Shown one piece after another: positions 45,509 through 56,398 of a stretch of DNA of 64,000 bases. A program made the position numbers and the translations under genes. The stretch is from Pseudomonadota bacterium. Lineage in GTDB: Bacteria > Pseudomonadota > Gammaproteobacteria > Steroidobacterales > GCA-2729495. The stretch's first letter is position 1, and each line of letters begins with the position of its first letter. The notes under the pieces are model-generated. The model saw nothing but the letters and a program-made list of their open reading frames with translations, did no database searches and had not been told where the DNA came from. Location: NCBI GenBank assembly GCA_963204745.1, contig CAUJHF010000056.1, positions 95,349 through 159,348 on the forward strand. Reading direction: 5' to 3'.

Positions 45509-45526
45509 AACACGGTTTTATTACAA
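45509..45526 (-). promoter_or_regulatory. Candidate Pho box before phoB
   Basis: On the minus strand the site reads TTGTAATAAAACCGTGTT, about 11 to 12 of 18 positions agreeing with the double 7-base Pho box (CTGTCAT-4-CTGTCAC type), including the A/T spacer. It sits 34 bases before the phoB start and points the right way. Position supports it; the second half-site is imperfect. Confidence 0.5.
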
Positions 45527-45570
45527 ATCCGTGTCGCCCTCAACACAGCACCGCAGACTGCGGTCCGCAG

Positions 45571-46047
45571 CTACTCTGCGCTGCCGGTTTCCTGCTGCAT
45601 ATACGCGATCACGCTGGCGCGATCCTCGGGTTTACGCAGGCCGACAAAGACCATGCGCGTGCCGGGAATAAAATCACTGGGCCGGAGCAGAAACCTGTCC
45701 AGCGCCTCGACAGACCAGACCACATCCGAGGCAGTCATCGGGTCGGAGTAGGAAAATCCGGGCGCGAGTCCGGCCTTGCGGCCCATCACGTTATGCAGGT
45801 TCGGTCCAACCTTGTTCGGCCCGCCGGCTTCCAGGCTATGGCAGGCGCGGCACTGTAAAAACACGATCTGCCCTTTGGCCGGATCTGCAGTAGCGAGCAG
45901 CGCATTGATGTCATAGCTATCCGTTGCAGCTGCTGCCGTTGCGGTGCTGTTGTCCGAAGCCGGCGCACTGTTGACCTGCTCACCGCAGGCCGTCATCAGC
46001 GTACCCAGACCGAGTACTGCAATAGCGAATCGAAAGCTTTGAGGCAT
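45571..46047 (-). CDS. Lipoprotein cytochrome c (class I)
   Basis: A 158-residue protein with a lipoprotein signal (GLGTLMTACGEQ, lipobox Cys at about 21), a Ser/Ala/Thr linker, and one cytochrome c domain (about 52-155) with haem site CRACHSLE and the GPNLHNVMGRKAG block; the distal Met is probably in IPGTRMVFVGL. This is a cytochrome c2/c550-like electron carrier tethered to a membrane. It lies 30 bases after the [2Fe-2S] gene and is probably its electron acceptor. Confidence 0.9.
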   Translation of the reverse strand: MPQSFRFAIAVLGLGTLMTACGEQVNSAPASDNSTATAAAATDSYDINALLATADPAKGQIVFLQCRACHSLEAGGPNKVGPNLHNVMGRKAGLAPGFSYSDPMTASDVVWSVEALDRFLLRPSDFIPGTRMVFVGLRKPEDRASVIAYMQQETGSAE

Positions 46048-46077
46048 CTCATTTTCCCTTTGTCGGTTGACCGGCGC

Positions 46078-46563
46078 TCAGCTTGTTGAATCCGGCATGG
46101 CACCATTATCGCGCATCAGACCCGCTGCGCGATGAATGGCCTTGCGGATGCGCGGATAGGTTCCGCAGCGGCAGATATTGGTAATCGACTGATCGATGGC
46201 CGCATCGTCAGGATCAGGCGTGGTTTTCAGAAAAGCACTGACGGCCATGACCATGCCAGGCTGGCAGTAGCCGCATTGCGGAACCTGCTCGTCGATCCAG
46301 GCCTGCTGGACCGGATGCAGAAGATTGCCGCTGCCCAGCCCCTCGATCGTGGTAACCAGTTTGCCCGCCACTGCAGCAACCGGCAGCACACAACAACGCG
46401 CCGCGACACCGTCGATATGGATGGTGCATGCGCCACACAGCGCAATGCCGCAGCCGTACTTGGTGCCGGTCAAACCGAGGGTATCGCGCAACACCCACAA
46501 CAGCGGCATTCCGTCGGGAACATCGACCTCGACCGCGGCATCGTTGAGCGTGAACCTGATCAT
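46078..46563 (-). CDS. [2Fe-2S] subunit of a molybdenum hydroxylase (IorA/CoxS type)
   Basis: A 161-residue protein with two [2Fe-2S] domains: plant-type ferredoxin Cys pattern [16 protein letters not shown] plus ARCC (about 37-60), and the helical domain [12 protein letters not shown] and [10 protein letters not shown] (about 99-135). These are the small subunits of aldehyde/isoquinoline/xanthine-type hydroxylases. The molybdopterin large subunit, normally adjacent, is missing here: upstream is a DUF1838 gene and downstream a cytochrome c. Either the partner is encoded elsewhere or this unit was separated. Confidence 0.9.
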   Translation of the reverse strand: MIRFTLNDAAVEVDVPDGMPLLWVLRDTLGLTGTKYGCGIALCGACTIHIDGVAARCCVLPVAAVAGKLVTTIEGLGSGNLLHPVQQAWIDEQVPQCGYCQPGMVMAVSAFLKTTPDPDDAAIDQSITNICRCGTYPRIRKAIHRAAGLMRDNGAMPDSTS

Positions 46564-46581
46564 TGAGCTTGCGACCGGCGC

Positions 46582-47430
46582 TTATGCCGTGGCGCCGCGG
46601 GCCGGATTGGCGGTCAGCATGGCCGGATATTCCTGCTCCGCGCGCTTGCGGTAGCCTGCCGGCAACTCGTCGATCGACCGGAGCTTTGCGCCACCCGCAT
46701 GCCAGACGATGTGACCTGGCCGGTCACCCATGTCCATCCATTTGAGCCACGGCATGTGCACCGTCGAGCTGAACACCACTGGCACGCTGTCGAGCCGCGT
46801 ATTCAGAAAATCCTTCTGACTGGCAAACATCGTCTGCTGCTGCCAGCGGGGTGGCGGCATGCCGGGCGGATAACGCGTCCAGTTGTGCAGCCAGACCATG
46901 TCGCGCGCGAAGGTCCAGTCGAGGACCAGCGACTCTTCCGGCAGCTGATCCATCAAGCGGGTGAAGCGGATACCTTTCGCTGAATAGTTGAAACCACGAC
47001 CTGCCCCGCCACCCTGCACAGCTGGCAGAACCGCGTTGGTGGCCCCGGTATAGGGGTTTTTGAACTCTGACAGCGGCGCGGTGGTTTCGACATCGTGGAA
47101 AAAAGTCAGCGTGTTGCCGATCAGCTCGTAGGCACCGTCCGGCAGATGACGCATCCAGTAGAGTTCCATGCCCTGGAATTTGACGAGTGGCCGCGGATGT
47201 TCACCGGGCACCACACCGAAAATCGTACCGTCATACCACCACGGCACGTCGCGTTCCCTGAGACTCGCCGTCATGCGCACCAGGGCACGCAGGTTGTTTT
47301 CCGGCAGCGCCAGGTCCGGCGCACGCGCCGGCGGACTGCCCGCCACGCCGGGCAGCGCATCGCTGGTAGTGCCGAGGGCCAGCAGACCCAGACCAGCGGC
47401 GAAGGATCGGCGAGTGACTGGTGCATGCAT
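46582..47430 (-). CDS. Tat-exported DUF1838 family protein
   Basis: A 282-residue protein with a twin-arginine leader, TRRSFAAGLGLLALG (about 6-20), so it is probably exported folded, which often means it carries a cofactor. The mature part matches DUF1838: VPWWYDGTIFGVVPG, GAYELIGNTLTFFHDVET, FKNPYTGATNAV and MPWLKWMDMGDRPGHIVWHA. Function unknown. It lies 18 bases before the [2Fe-2S] gene; two REP-like elements lie between 23 and 77 bases upstream of its start. Confidence 0.88.
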   Translation of the reverse strand: MHAPVTRRSFAAGLGLLALGTTSDALPGVAGSPPARAPDLALPENNLRALVRMTASLRERDVPWWYDGTIFGVVPGEHPRPLVKFQGMELYWMRHLPDGAYELIGNTLTFFHDVETTAPLSEFKNPYTGATNAVLPAVQGGGAGRGFNYSAKGIRFTRLMDQLPEESLVLDWTFARDMVWLHNWTRYPPGMPPPRWQQQTMFASQKDFLNTRLDSVPVVFSSTVHMPWLKWMDMGDRPGHIVWHAGGAKLRSIDELPAGYRKRAEQEYPAMLTANPARGATA

Positions 47431-47452
47431 TTAAACATTTACTCCCTGATCT

Positions 47453-47544
47453 GCAGGAGCGGCTTTAGCCGCGATCCCTCACCGCAGGAGCGGCTTTAGC
47501 CGCGATCGAAAGTCAGAAAAGATCGCGCCTGAAGGCGCTCCTAC
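47453..47544. repeat. Three REP-like palindromes
   Basis: Two nearly identical plus-sense copies, 47453-47476 and 47484-47507, have stem GCGGCT-TT-AGCCGC with leading GCAGGAG in place of GTAGGAG. A third, 47521-47544, is reversed with stem GCGCCT-TC-AGGCGC. They occupy the gap between the FAD oxidase (its TAA ends 8 bases away) and the DUF1838 gene. Confidence 0.8.
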
Positions 47545-47551
47545 GCGCCGT

Positions 47552-49117
47552 TTACAGCCCCAGCGCGCCGGGGTTCATCAGGTTCTTCGGGTCGACCGAC
47601 TGCTTCAGTTCGCGCAGCACCCGCGCCGCCTCAGGATTGCGGCCACGCATATACGGATAGGACTTGCCGATCTGCATGTGCACGCCACCGACCGTCGCGA
47701 AAATGTCGTTGATCTTCGCGCGCAGCTCGCGCACCAGCGCCCGGCCTTCCGGATTTGCCGGATACTCGGGCAAGGTGTCCAGATACTCTTTCGGCAGAAT
47801 GCGCTTGTGGAACGGCGTGCGGTCGTCCTCCCAGTAGAACACCGGCTCGTAGAGGAAGACGTGAGTGTTGATCGTCATGTACATCGCGCCCTTATCGACC
47901 TTCGCCTTGCTCATGCGCCCGGCGTTCTCGGCGTAGAGCTGCTGCAGCTTCTGGTAAAACTCCTGCATCTTCGAGAAGGGAAGCAGTCCGTGCTGCGGCA
48001 CCCAGCGCTCGCCTTTGGTCCCGAGGACCGGATAGAGCGGGATGAAGGGCATGGCACGGAGCACCGTCGGCATGGTGTTGGCCGTTTCCGTGCCAAAGCG
48101 TTTCATGACGTCGCGGATCAGCGCGAGCTTCGCATTTACCTCGGCCTGGCAGACGCCCTCAACGGTGTAGTGCGCCGAGTAGTTATAGCCGGCCAGGAAG
48201 CGCTTGCCGGCGATTGCCATCTTGAGCAGACGGAATCCCGCCTGGACCGGATTGCGCGCAGTTCTTGCCACCGCCCACGCGGCACCGAGCGCGTCGCCGG
48301 CACTGGTCTTGCTCAGCTGCCCCTGCTGCAGCTTCGGATCAAGGCCGAAATTGTCGGCGATCACGCCTTCACGGGCGGCCGCGGCCATGCCGCCTGACAT
48401 GTTGTCAAAGCTGTCGAAACCAAAAGATGCTGCGCCAGTGAACGGCGGGGTCTTGATCAGCCGCAGCGATATGCGCGCCTTGAAACCGAGTGCGCCGGCA
48501 TCACCGGTGAACAGCCCGGTCAGATCCGGTCCATACCAGCGGAAAAACGGCACACCGTTCACGGCGGCACCCGAACTGGTCCTCAGGATTTCGCCACTCG
48601 CCAGCACGATATCGAAGCCCAGCACGGCGTCAGCCGACACGCCATAATTTCCGGAGCCCAGGCTCGCGCTGTTCTGGGACATCGAACCACCCACGGTGGC
48701 CTTGATTCCGGAAAACGGTCCCCAGAAAGTCGTGCGCAGCCCCTGCTTCGCGAGTTCCTGCCACAGCTCGGCCCAGGTCAGGCCCGGCTCGACCGTGACA
48801 TACATGTCGGTGGCATTGATCTCGACGACGCGATTCAGCCGGCTCGTATCCAGCATTATCGAATTGGCTGTGGTCGGCAGATAGCCATCCGTGTATGAAG
48901 CACCACCCCCGCGCGGCACGACTGCAACACCCGCTGAGGTAATTGTCCGTACGGCCTTCTGCAGCTCCTCAACCGTCGCGGGCTGCACGACTGCCAGTGG
49001 AATCTCCAGCTGGTTGTAGACATCCATTGCGTAGAAGGAACGGTCGGCATCGCTGGTGAGGACATTGGGCTCGCCGACGATCGCAGCGAGATCGCTAAGC
49101 AGGTTGCTGGCAGACAT
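47552..49117 (-). CDS. FAD-binding oxidoreductase (VAO/PCMH family)
   Basis: A 521-residue flavoprotein with the FAD-binding PCMH fold in the first half (VVPRGGGASYTDGYLPTTAN, then TVGGSMSQNSASLGSGNYGV) and a substrate-binding half ending in SVDPKNLMNPGALGL, as in D-lactate and glycolate dehydrogenases and 4-cresol-type oxidases. Substrate unknown. ATG at 49117 follows AGGAG; a TTG three bases earlier is also possible. It may be the first gene of a set with DUF1838, [2Fe-2S] and cytochrome c genes on the same strand. Confidence 0.88.
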   Translation of the reverse strand: MSASNLLSDLAAIVGEPNVLTSDADRSFYAMDVYNQLEIPLAVVQPATVEELQKAVRTITSAGVAVVPRGGGASYTDGYLPTTANSIMLDTSRLNRVVEINATDMYVTVEPGLTWAELWQELAKQGLRTTFWGPFSGIKATVGGSMSQNSASLGSGNYGVSADAVLGFDIVLASGEILRTSSGAAVNGVPFFRWYGPDLTGLFTGDAGALGFKARISLRLIKTPPFTGAASFGFDSFDNMSGGMAAAAREGVIADNFGLDPKLQQGQLSKTSAGDALGAAWAVARTARNPVQAGFRLLKMAIAGKRFLAGYNYSAHYTVEGVCQAEVNAKLALIRDVMKRFGTETANTMPTVLRAMPFIPLYPVLGTKGERWVPQHGLLPFSKMQEFYQKLQQLYAENAGRMSKAKVDKGAMYMTINTHVFLYEPVFYWEDDRTPFHKRILPKEYLDTLPEYPANPEGRALVRELRAKINDIFATVGGVHMQIGKSYPYMRGRNPEAARVLRELKQSVDPKNLMNPGALGL

Positions 49118-49230
49118 CAAAAACTCCTGGAAAGCAGATAGCTGGACCGGGTTTAACAGATCCAGCCTGGCAGGGCCGCTAGCCTACGGCCCTGTATACC
49201 TGTTTGGGAAGAAGGTGGTGGGGCCCGCGA

Positions 49231-49851
49231 TCACTCTCCGGTCGCTGCCGGACGCGAATACACCGTCATCAGCTCGGCCACACCCAGCGAATTGGCCTTG
49301 ACATTGAAGCCGACGAAGGCAGCCGTGGCGGTCGGCGGCAAATCAAGTTTCTCGACCTGCAGTGCATACAACCGGAAGAAGTAGCGGTGTGGCTTGTCGC
49401 CGGCCGGCGGGCACGGACCACCGTAACCTGCCGTACCGAAGTCGGTTTTGCCCTGTACCGCGCCGACCGGCATCAGGCCAGCGGCCGGATCACCGGCCCG
49501 GCTGACCAGCGCGTTGACCCGGGCCGGAATGTTGTAAACCACCCAGTGCCACCAGCCACTGCCGGTGGGGGCGTCGGGGTCATACACCATCAGGGCAAAA
49601 CTCTTCGTACCAGCGGGCGCATTGGTCCAGCTGAGAGCGGGCGAGATGTTGCCACCGGTACAGCCGAAGCTGTTGTAGACCTGCGGCAGGCGGATCGGTG
49701 CACCTGGCATCAGGTCGGGGCTCGACAGCCTAAATACGGGCGTGGCAGCTGGCGCAGCATCGTCTGCCAGGGCAGCGCCAGGCCCAAGGAGCGCCGTGCC
49801 AAACGTCAGGCTGGCCAGTGCAAGCAGGGTAGCAGTCACAAAACGCCGCAT
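49231..49851 (-). CDS. Secreted YbhB/YbcL (PEBP, Raf-kinase-inhibitor-like) protein
   Basis: A 206-residue protein with a signal peptide (about 1-34, MRRFVTATLLALASLTFG at the start) and a phosphatidylethanolamine-binding-like domain: NISPALSWTNAPAGTKSFAL, VYDPDAPTGSGWWHWVVYNI, GYGGPCPPAGDKPHRYFFRL. The start at 49851 is chosen because the longer frame lacks a plausible leader. Function of bacterial secreted PEBP proteins is mostly unknown. Solitary, downstream of the acetoacetyl-CoA ligase gene. Confidence 0.92.
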   Translation of the reverse strand: MRRFVTATLLALASLTFGTALLGPGAALADDAAPAATPVFRLSSPDLMPGAPIRLPQVYNSFGCTGGNISPALSWTNAPAGTKSFALMVYDPDAPTGSGWWHWVVYNIPARVNALVSRAGDPAAGLMPVGAVQGKTDFGTAGYGGPCPPAGDKPHRYFFRLYALQVEKLDLPPTATAAFVGFNVKANSLGVAELMTVYSRPAATGE

Positions 49852-49888
49852 GGCGATACTCCAGACAAGGTTCGGCGACAGGGTACAT

Positions 49889-51806
<1,918 letters not shown>

Positions 51807-51814
<8 letters not shown>

Positions 51815-52859
51815 CGATGTAGTACATCTCGACCTTGTCATCCTTGCGCTGGCCGGCCCGCAACTCGCTGTAGCGGTCTTCCCGTGCGCCCCAGACACCG
51901 CTCACCAGTGCGCGCAGCTCGTCGTCGGTCGCGCCGGCGCGCATCGGGTTCTTGAGGTCTGTGCCTCGGGAAGCAAACAGGCAGGTAAAGAGCTGCCCGT
52001 CAGAGGACAGGCGTGCGCGCGTACAGGAGCCGCAGAAGGGTTCGGATACCGAGGAGATAAAACCGACTTCGCCTGCACCGTCATCGAACTGGTAACGCTC
52101 GGCCACTTCACCGTGATAGTTCGGCTGCACCGCTGTCAGCGGCCAGCGCGCACCGATCATGGCCAGCAACTCCCGCGACGGCACGCAATCGCTCCGCTGC
52201 CAGTGATTGATGGTGCCCACATCCATGTACTCGATGAAACGCACGATCACGCCAGTACCCCGGAAACGCTCGACCAGATCGAGGACCGTGTGTTCGTTCA
52301 TACCGCGCTTGACGACGGTGTTGATCTTGATCGGTGTGAGCCCCGCGGTGAGTGCCGCGGTAATGCCTTCCAGCACCTGTTCCGTGCTGCCCCGCCCGCC
52401 ACTCATCAGCAGGAATACTTCCTCATTCAGGGAATCCAGGCTGACTGTTACCCGCGACAGGCCCGCGGCCTTCAGCGCCGCTGCATGCTGCGCAAGCAGG
52501 ATGCCGTTGGTGGTAAGCGCCACGTCATCGATACCAGGCACGCGACTCAGGTCGCCGACCAGGTCGGCGATACCGGGACGGAGCAGCGGTTCGCCACCGG
52601 TGAGTCGCAGCTTGTGCGCACCGAGCCCGGAAAAAATATGGGCGAGCCGCAGGATTTCTTCGAAGGACAGGCGTTCGCTGCTCTTCAGGAACTGGAAATC
52701 CTTGTGATACTTGTCCTCGGGCATGCAATAAGGACACCGGAAATTGCAGCGATCCATGACCGAGATACGCAGATCCCGGAGCGGGCGGCTGCGCCGGTCG
52801 AGGAGATCCACAGGCCCGTCTTCCGTGCGCTGAACCATCTTGACGACTTTTTCGGTCAT
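51807..52859 (-). CDS. moaA: GTP 3',8-cyclase (radical SAM)
   Basis: First enzyme of molybdopterin synthesis; turns GTP into 3',8-cyclo-GTP, the substrate of MoaC. 350 residues from ATG 52859 (GGAG upstream). Radical-SAM motif CNFRCPYCMPED (about 38-49), LRLTGGEPLLRPG, and the second [4Fe-4S] site CGSCTRARLSSDGQLFTC; the usual GG end is present (YYIGG). Upstream is a REP cluster; downstream it overlaps the acetoacetate-CoA ligase gene by 8 bases if that gene starts at GTG. Confidence 0.96.
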
Positions 52860-52913
52860 TTCATGCACTCCTCGTATCGATGGTAGCAGAGGCAAGGAGC
52901 ACCGCACCTGACT

Positions 52914-53026
52914 GTAGGAGCGCCTTCAGGCGCGATTTCGGGGTATGGAATCGCGGCTGTGAAGCCGCTCCCACAAGCCGAAGGCGCTCCCACCGGTCTT
53001 GGGATCGCGCCTGAAGGCGCTCCTAC
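52914..53026. repeat. REP-like cluster between moaA and the quinone oxidoreductase
   Basis: Four units: 52914-52936 plus sense (stem GCGCCT-TC-AGGCGC); 52950-52974 reversed, GCGGCT type with two extra loop bases; a degenerate half at 52979-52993 (CCGAAGGCGCTCCCAC-like); and 53004-53026 reversed, GCGCCT type. Reading through this cluster in the frame of the next gene gives the peptides AEGAPT and APEGAPT, which are translated repeat and not protein. Confidence 0.8.
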
Positions 53027-53063
53027 TGCTTATACTTGGCGGGCCCTTGGATCTGAGTCCGTC

Positions 53064-54083
53064 ATGCCTGTTTCTGCCCGCCTGCCCGAAACCATGCTGT
53101 GCATGGAGATTACCCAGCCTGGCCCGCCAGATGTTATGCAGCCTTGTCGGCGCAGTGTGCCAAACGTGCAGCCGGGCGAGGTTCTGATCCGGGTGGTGGC
53201 CGCCGGCGTCAACCGTCCCGACTGCCTGCAGCGCAGCGGCAACTACCCGCCTCCGCCGGGCGCTTCCGACCTGCCGGGACTCGAAATCGCCGGCATCGTG
53301 GTCGCCACGGCCGACGATGTCAGCACACCTGCAGTCGGCGACCGGGTCTGTGCGCTCGTCGCTGGCGGCGGCTACGCCGAATACTGCACAGCACCTGCCG
53401 TACAGTGCCTGCCGGTACCCGCCACACTGACCCTGATCGAAGCGGCAGCCGTTCCGGAAACCTTCTTTACGGTCTGGACCAATGTCTTCGAACGCGGCCG
53501 GCTGCAGTCCGGTGAAACGCTGCTGGTGCACGGTGGGGCGAGCGGCATCGGGACCACCGCCATTCAGCTCGGCACCGCTTTCGGTGCCCGCGTCTACGCC
53601 ACGGCCGGCAATGCTGCAAAGCTGGCGCTGTGCGAAAAACTCGGTGCGCTCCGCGCGATCAACTATCGCAGCGAGATGTTCTACGAGGTAATGCGTGAGC
53701 AGACCGGCGATTCCGGTGTGGATGTGATCCTGGACATGGTCGGCGCGCCGTACTTTGCCGACAACATCCGCCTGCTGCGCGATGACGGCCGTCTGGTCAT
53801 CATCGCCGTACTCGGCGGTACAAAGACCGAGGTGAATCTCGGCCAGGTGCTGGTCAAACGCCTGACGGTGACCGGTTCCACGCTGCGCAGCCGCCCTGTC
53901 GCAGAGAAAGGCCGGATCGCCCGCGCACTGGAACAGCGGGTGTGGCCGCTGCTGGAACGCCGGCAGATCGCGCCGGTGATCCAGGATGTGCTGCCGCTGC
54001 ATGCCGTCGCACAGGCACATCAGCGGCTCGAGGCCAACGAAGCGATGGGAAAAATTGTCTTGCGGGTCACCGATGAACTCTGA
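53064..54083 (+). CDS. NAD(P)H quinone oxidoreductase (zinc-independent MDR, PIG3-like)
   Basis: A 339-residue medium-chain dehydrogenase/reductase. Start placed at ATG 53064 (MPVSARLPETMLCMEITQ); upstream in-frame sequence is repeat-derived, and ATG 53094 is an alternative. Motifs: VAAGVNRPDCLQRSGNYPPP, GLEIAGIVV, and the nucleotide-binding LLVHGGASGIGTTAIQLGTA (about 150-170), as in PIG3-type quinone oxidoreductases that lack zinc. First gene of a plus-strand set with xdhC and moeA. Confidence 0.9.
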   Translation: MPVSARLPETMLCMEITQPGPPDVMQPCRRSVPNVQPGEVLIRVVAAGVNRPDCLQRSGNYPPPPGASDLPGLEIAGIVVATADDVSTPAVGDRVCALVAGGGYAEYCTAPAVQCLPVPATLTLIEAAAVPETFFTVWTNVFERGRLQSGETLLVHGGASGIGTTAIQLGTAFGARVYATAGNAAKLALCEKLGALRAINYRSEMFYEVMREQTGDSGVDVILDMVGAPYFADNIRLLRDDGRLVIIAVLGGTKTEVNLGQVLVKRLTVTGSTLRSRPVAEKGRIARALEQRVWPLLERRQIAPVIQDVLPLHAVAQAHQRLEANEAMGKIVLRVTDEL

Positions 54084-54101
54084 ACAGGCAAGGACTGCGG
54101 C

Positions 54102-55178
54102 ATGAGCAGCAAGGCCCTCCTGCAGCGCTTTGCCGCCTGGCGCGGTGCGCAACAGACGCTGGCGCTCGCCACGGTCATCGAAACGGCTGGCTCAACCTAT
54201 AGCAAGGCCGGCCACCGGATCCTCATCAATGAGTCGGGCGACTATCAGGGACTGGTGAGCGGCGGCTGCCTGGAAGGCGATCTGGCTGAACACGCGCGAC
54301 GGGTGATGGCCACCGGTATCGCCGCCTGCGTCACCTACGATCTGCGCGATGAAGCCGATGAACTGTTCGGCCTCGGCGTGGGTTGCAACGGCCTGCTGCG
54401 GATTCTTCTGCAGCAGCTCTCGCCGGCTGATGACTATCAGCCCTTCACGGCAATCAGCGAAGTGCTGCTCGGCACGGAAACCGGCCTCTGCGGCCTGCTG
54501 GTCGACAGCGCGGATGATCCGGCTCTCGCGGGCAGGAGCCTGGTGCTTACACCCACCCGCATGCAGTACACGGGCCTCAATCCCGCGCTCACCGGCCTGC
54601 TGACTGGCCTGTGTGCAACGGCGCAGCCAACGGCGTCCCTGCATCGCTTCGCTCACGGGGAGCAGAACCTGCAGGCCCTGATTGCGCCGCTCTATCCGCT
54701 GCCGCGCCTGCTGGTGCTCGGCGCCGGACTCGACGCAATCCCGCTGGTGACGCTCGCCGACACGCTCGGCTGGCGCGTCAGCCTGGCCGATCACCGCCCG
54801 GCCTATCTGGAGCGCGAGGGCTTCGGCGCTGCCGAGCACAGCCTGTGTGCACCGGCGGCCGAACTCGGCCAGCGGCTGCCGCTGGAAACGTTCTCCGCCG
54901 TCATCGTGATGAGCCATCACCTCGCTACCGATCGCATCTATCTGCAGCAACTCGCAAGCAGCGCAATCCCGTACATCGGCCTGCTCGGGCCGCCGGCGCG
55001 GCGCGAGCGCCTGATGCAGGACCTGGGTGTCGCGGCCCGGGCGCTGAACGGTCGTCTGCACGGACCGGCCGGGCTCGACATCGGCGCCAGTTCGCCCGAA
55101 AGCATTGCACTGTCGATACTGGCGCAGATCCAGGCCGTCAGTGCGACAGCAGCACAGTCACGGAGTACGGTGCTGTGA
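54102..55178 (+). CDS. XdhC/CoxI family molybdoenzyme maturation protein
   Basis: A 358-residue protein of the XdhC/CoxI family, which binds molybdenum cofactor, aids its sulfuration and inserts it into molybdenum hydroxylases. N-terminal domain with VIETAGSTYSKAGHRILI and GLVSGGCLEGDLAEHARRVM (about 25-66), including the conserved SGGC Cys, and a C-terminal Rossmann domain (LLVLGAGLDAIPLVTLADTL). 18 bases after the oxidoreductase; its stop overlaps moeA (GTGA). Its client enzyme is not in the window, apart from an orphan [2Fe-2S] subunit 7.5 kb away. Confidence 0.92.
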   Translation: MSSKALLQRFAAWRGAQQTLALATVIETAGSTYSKAGHRILINESGDYQGLVSGGCLEGDLAEHARRVMATGIAACVTYDLRDEADELFGLGVGCNGLLRILLQQLSPADDYQPFTAISEVLLGTETGLCGLLVDSADDPALAGRSLVLTPTRMQYTGLNPALTGLLTGLCATAQPTASLHRFAHGEQNLQALIAPLYPLPRLLVLGAGLDAIPLVTLADTLGWRVSLADHRPAYLEREGFGAAEHSLCAPAAELGQRLPLETFSAVIVMSHHLATDRIYLQQLASSAIPYIGLLGPPARRERLMQDLGVAARALNGRLHGPAGLDIGASSPESIALSILAQIQAVSATAAQSRSTVL

Positions 55179-56398
55179 GCAAGGACAGCGCGCGTCGGCG
55201 CATCGATGTCGCCGACGCGGCTGAACTGATCCTCTCGCGCATGCCCGACTGGGGCACCATGCGCATACCGATCGACAGCGCGCACGGCGAAGTGCTGCGT
55301 CAGACCATAAGCGCCGAGCGTGACCAGCCACCCTTCGACCGCGTCACCATGGATGGCATCGCGGTTCGTCATGCGGCGATCGCAACCGGTGTGCGCAGCT
55401 TCAGGGTGATCGGCACGCAGGGTGCCGGTGGCGCGCGCGTCAGCGTCACCGACAACAACAGCTGCATCGCGATCATGACCGGTGCGGCGCTGCCACCCGG
55501 GGTGGACACCGTGATTCCGGTCGAGCGCATCAGCCGCGAAGCAGACCTGGTGACGCTGGAAGACGGTTACCAGCCAGCCGTCGGCCAGTTCATACACCGG
55601 CGCGCCTCCGATCATCCGCAAGGAACGGCGCTGCTGATGCCGGGTACCCTGATCGGCGCCCCGGAGATGGCGGTCCTGACGGTTGGCGGCTCGGCCAGCG
55701 TGGAAATCTCGCGCCGGCCCTCGATCGCGGTGATTTCCACCGGCGATGAGCTGGTGGACGTCGGCGAGCCGGTCAACGCCAACCAGATCCGCTCGTCGAA
55801 CGACCGGGCCATCTCCGGGGCGCTCGCCGCACGCGGCTTCAGGGCCTGCACGCGCGCGCATCTGCCTGACGACCGCGAGGTACTGGAGCGCGAGCTCCGC
55901 CGCCTGCTCGCCGAGAACGATGTGCTGATCCTGACCGGCGGTGTGTCAATGGGCGAGTTCGACTACGTGCCGCAGGTGCTGCTCACGCTCGGCATGGAAC
56001 TGGTCTTTCACAAAGTCCTGCAGCGACCGGGACTGCCGCTGTGGTTTGGCGTTTCGCCGGAGGGCAAACCGGTCTTCGCACTGCCCGGCAACCCGGTGTC
56101 TAGCCTCGTCTGCCTGGTGCGCTACGCGCTGCCCGGCCTGCTGCACGCGCTGCGCATCAACGACGCGCCAGCGCCCGTCGTCGGACTGGCCGAGGAAGTG
56201 CGCTTTGAACCCGATCTCAGCTGCTTTCTGCCGGTGACGCTCGAGTACACGGCCGATGGACGCTGCCTCGCAAGACCGAAGCAGACCAACACCTCCGGTG
56301 ATTTCGCCGCACTCGCGGGCACCGCCGGTTTCGTCGAATTGCCGCGCGGTGCCTCCGTATTTCCCGCCGGCTACGCCGCACGGTTCTACGCCTGGTAG
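55175..56398 (+). CDS. moeA: Molybdopterin molybdenumtransferase
   Basis: Inserts molybdate into adenylylated molybdopterin. 407 residues from GTG 55175, in a 4-base overlap with xdhC. Motifs: PPFDRVTMDGIAVR (about 50-63), IMTGAALPPGVDTVIPVE, ISTGDELVDVGEPVNANQIR, LTGGVSMGEFDYV, and FALPGNPVSSLVCL. The final codons TGG TAG run into a REP-like element: the stop is the element's TAG, so the original 3' end may have been replaced. Confidence 0.95.
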   Translation: MSKDSARRRIDVADAAELILSRMPDWGTMRIPIDSAHGEVLRQTISAERDQPPFDRVTMDGIAVRHAAIATGVRSFRVIGTQGAGGARVSVTDNNSCIAIMTGAALPPGVDTVIPVERISREADLVTLEDGYQPAVGQFIHRRASDHPQGTALLMPGTLIGAPEMAVLTVGGSASVEISRRPSIAVISTGDELVDVGEPVNANQIRSSNDRAISGALAARGFRACTRAHLPDDREVLERELRRLLAENDVLILTGGVSMGEFDYVPQVLLTLGMELVFHKVLQRPGLPLWFGVSPEGKPVFALPGNPVSSLVCLVRYALPGLLHALRINDAPAPVVGLAEEVRFEPDLSCFLPVTLEYTADGRCLARPKQTNTSGDFAALAGTAGFVELPRGASVFPAGYAARFYAW

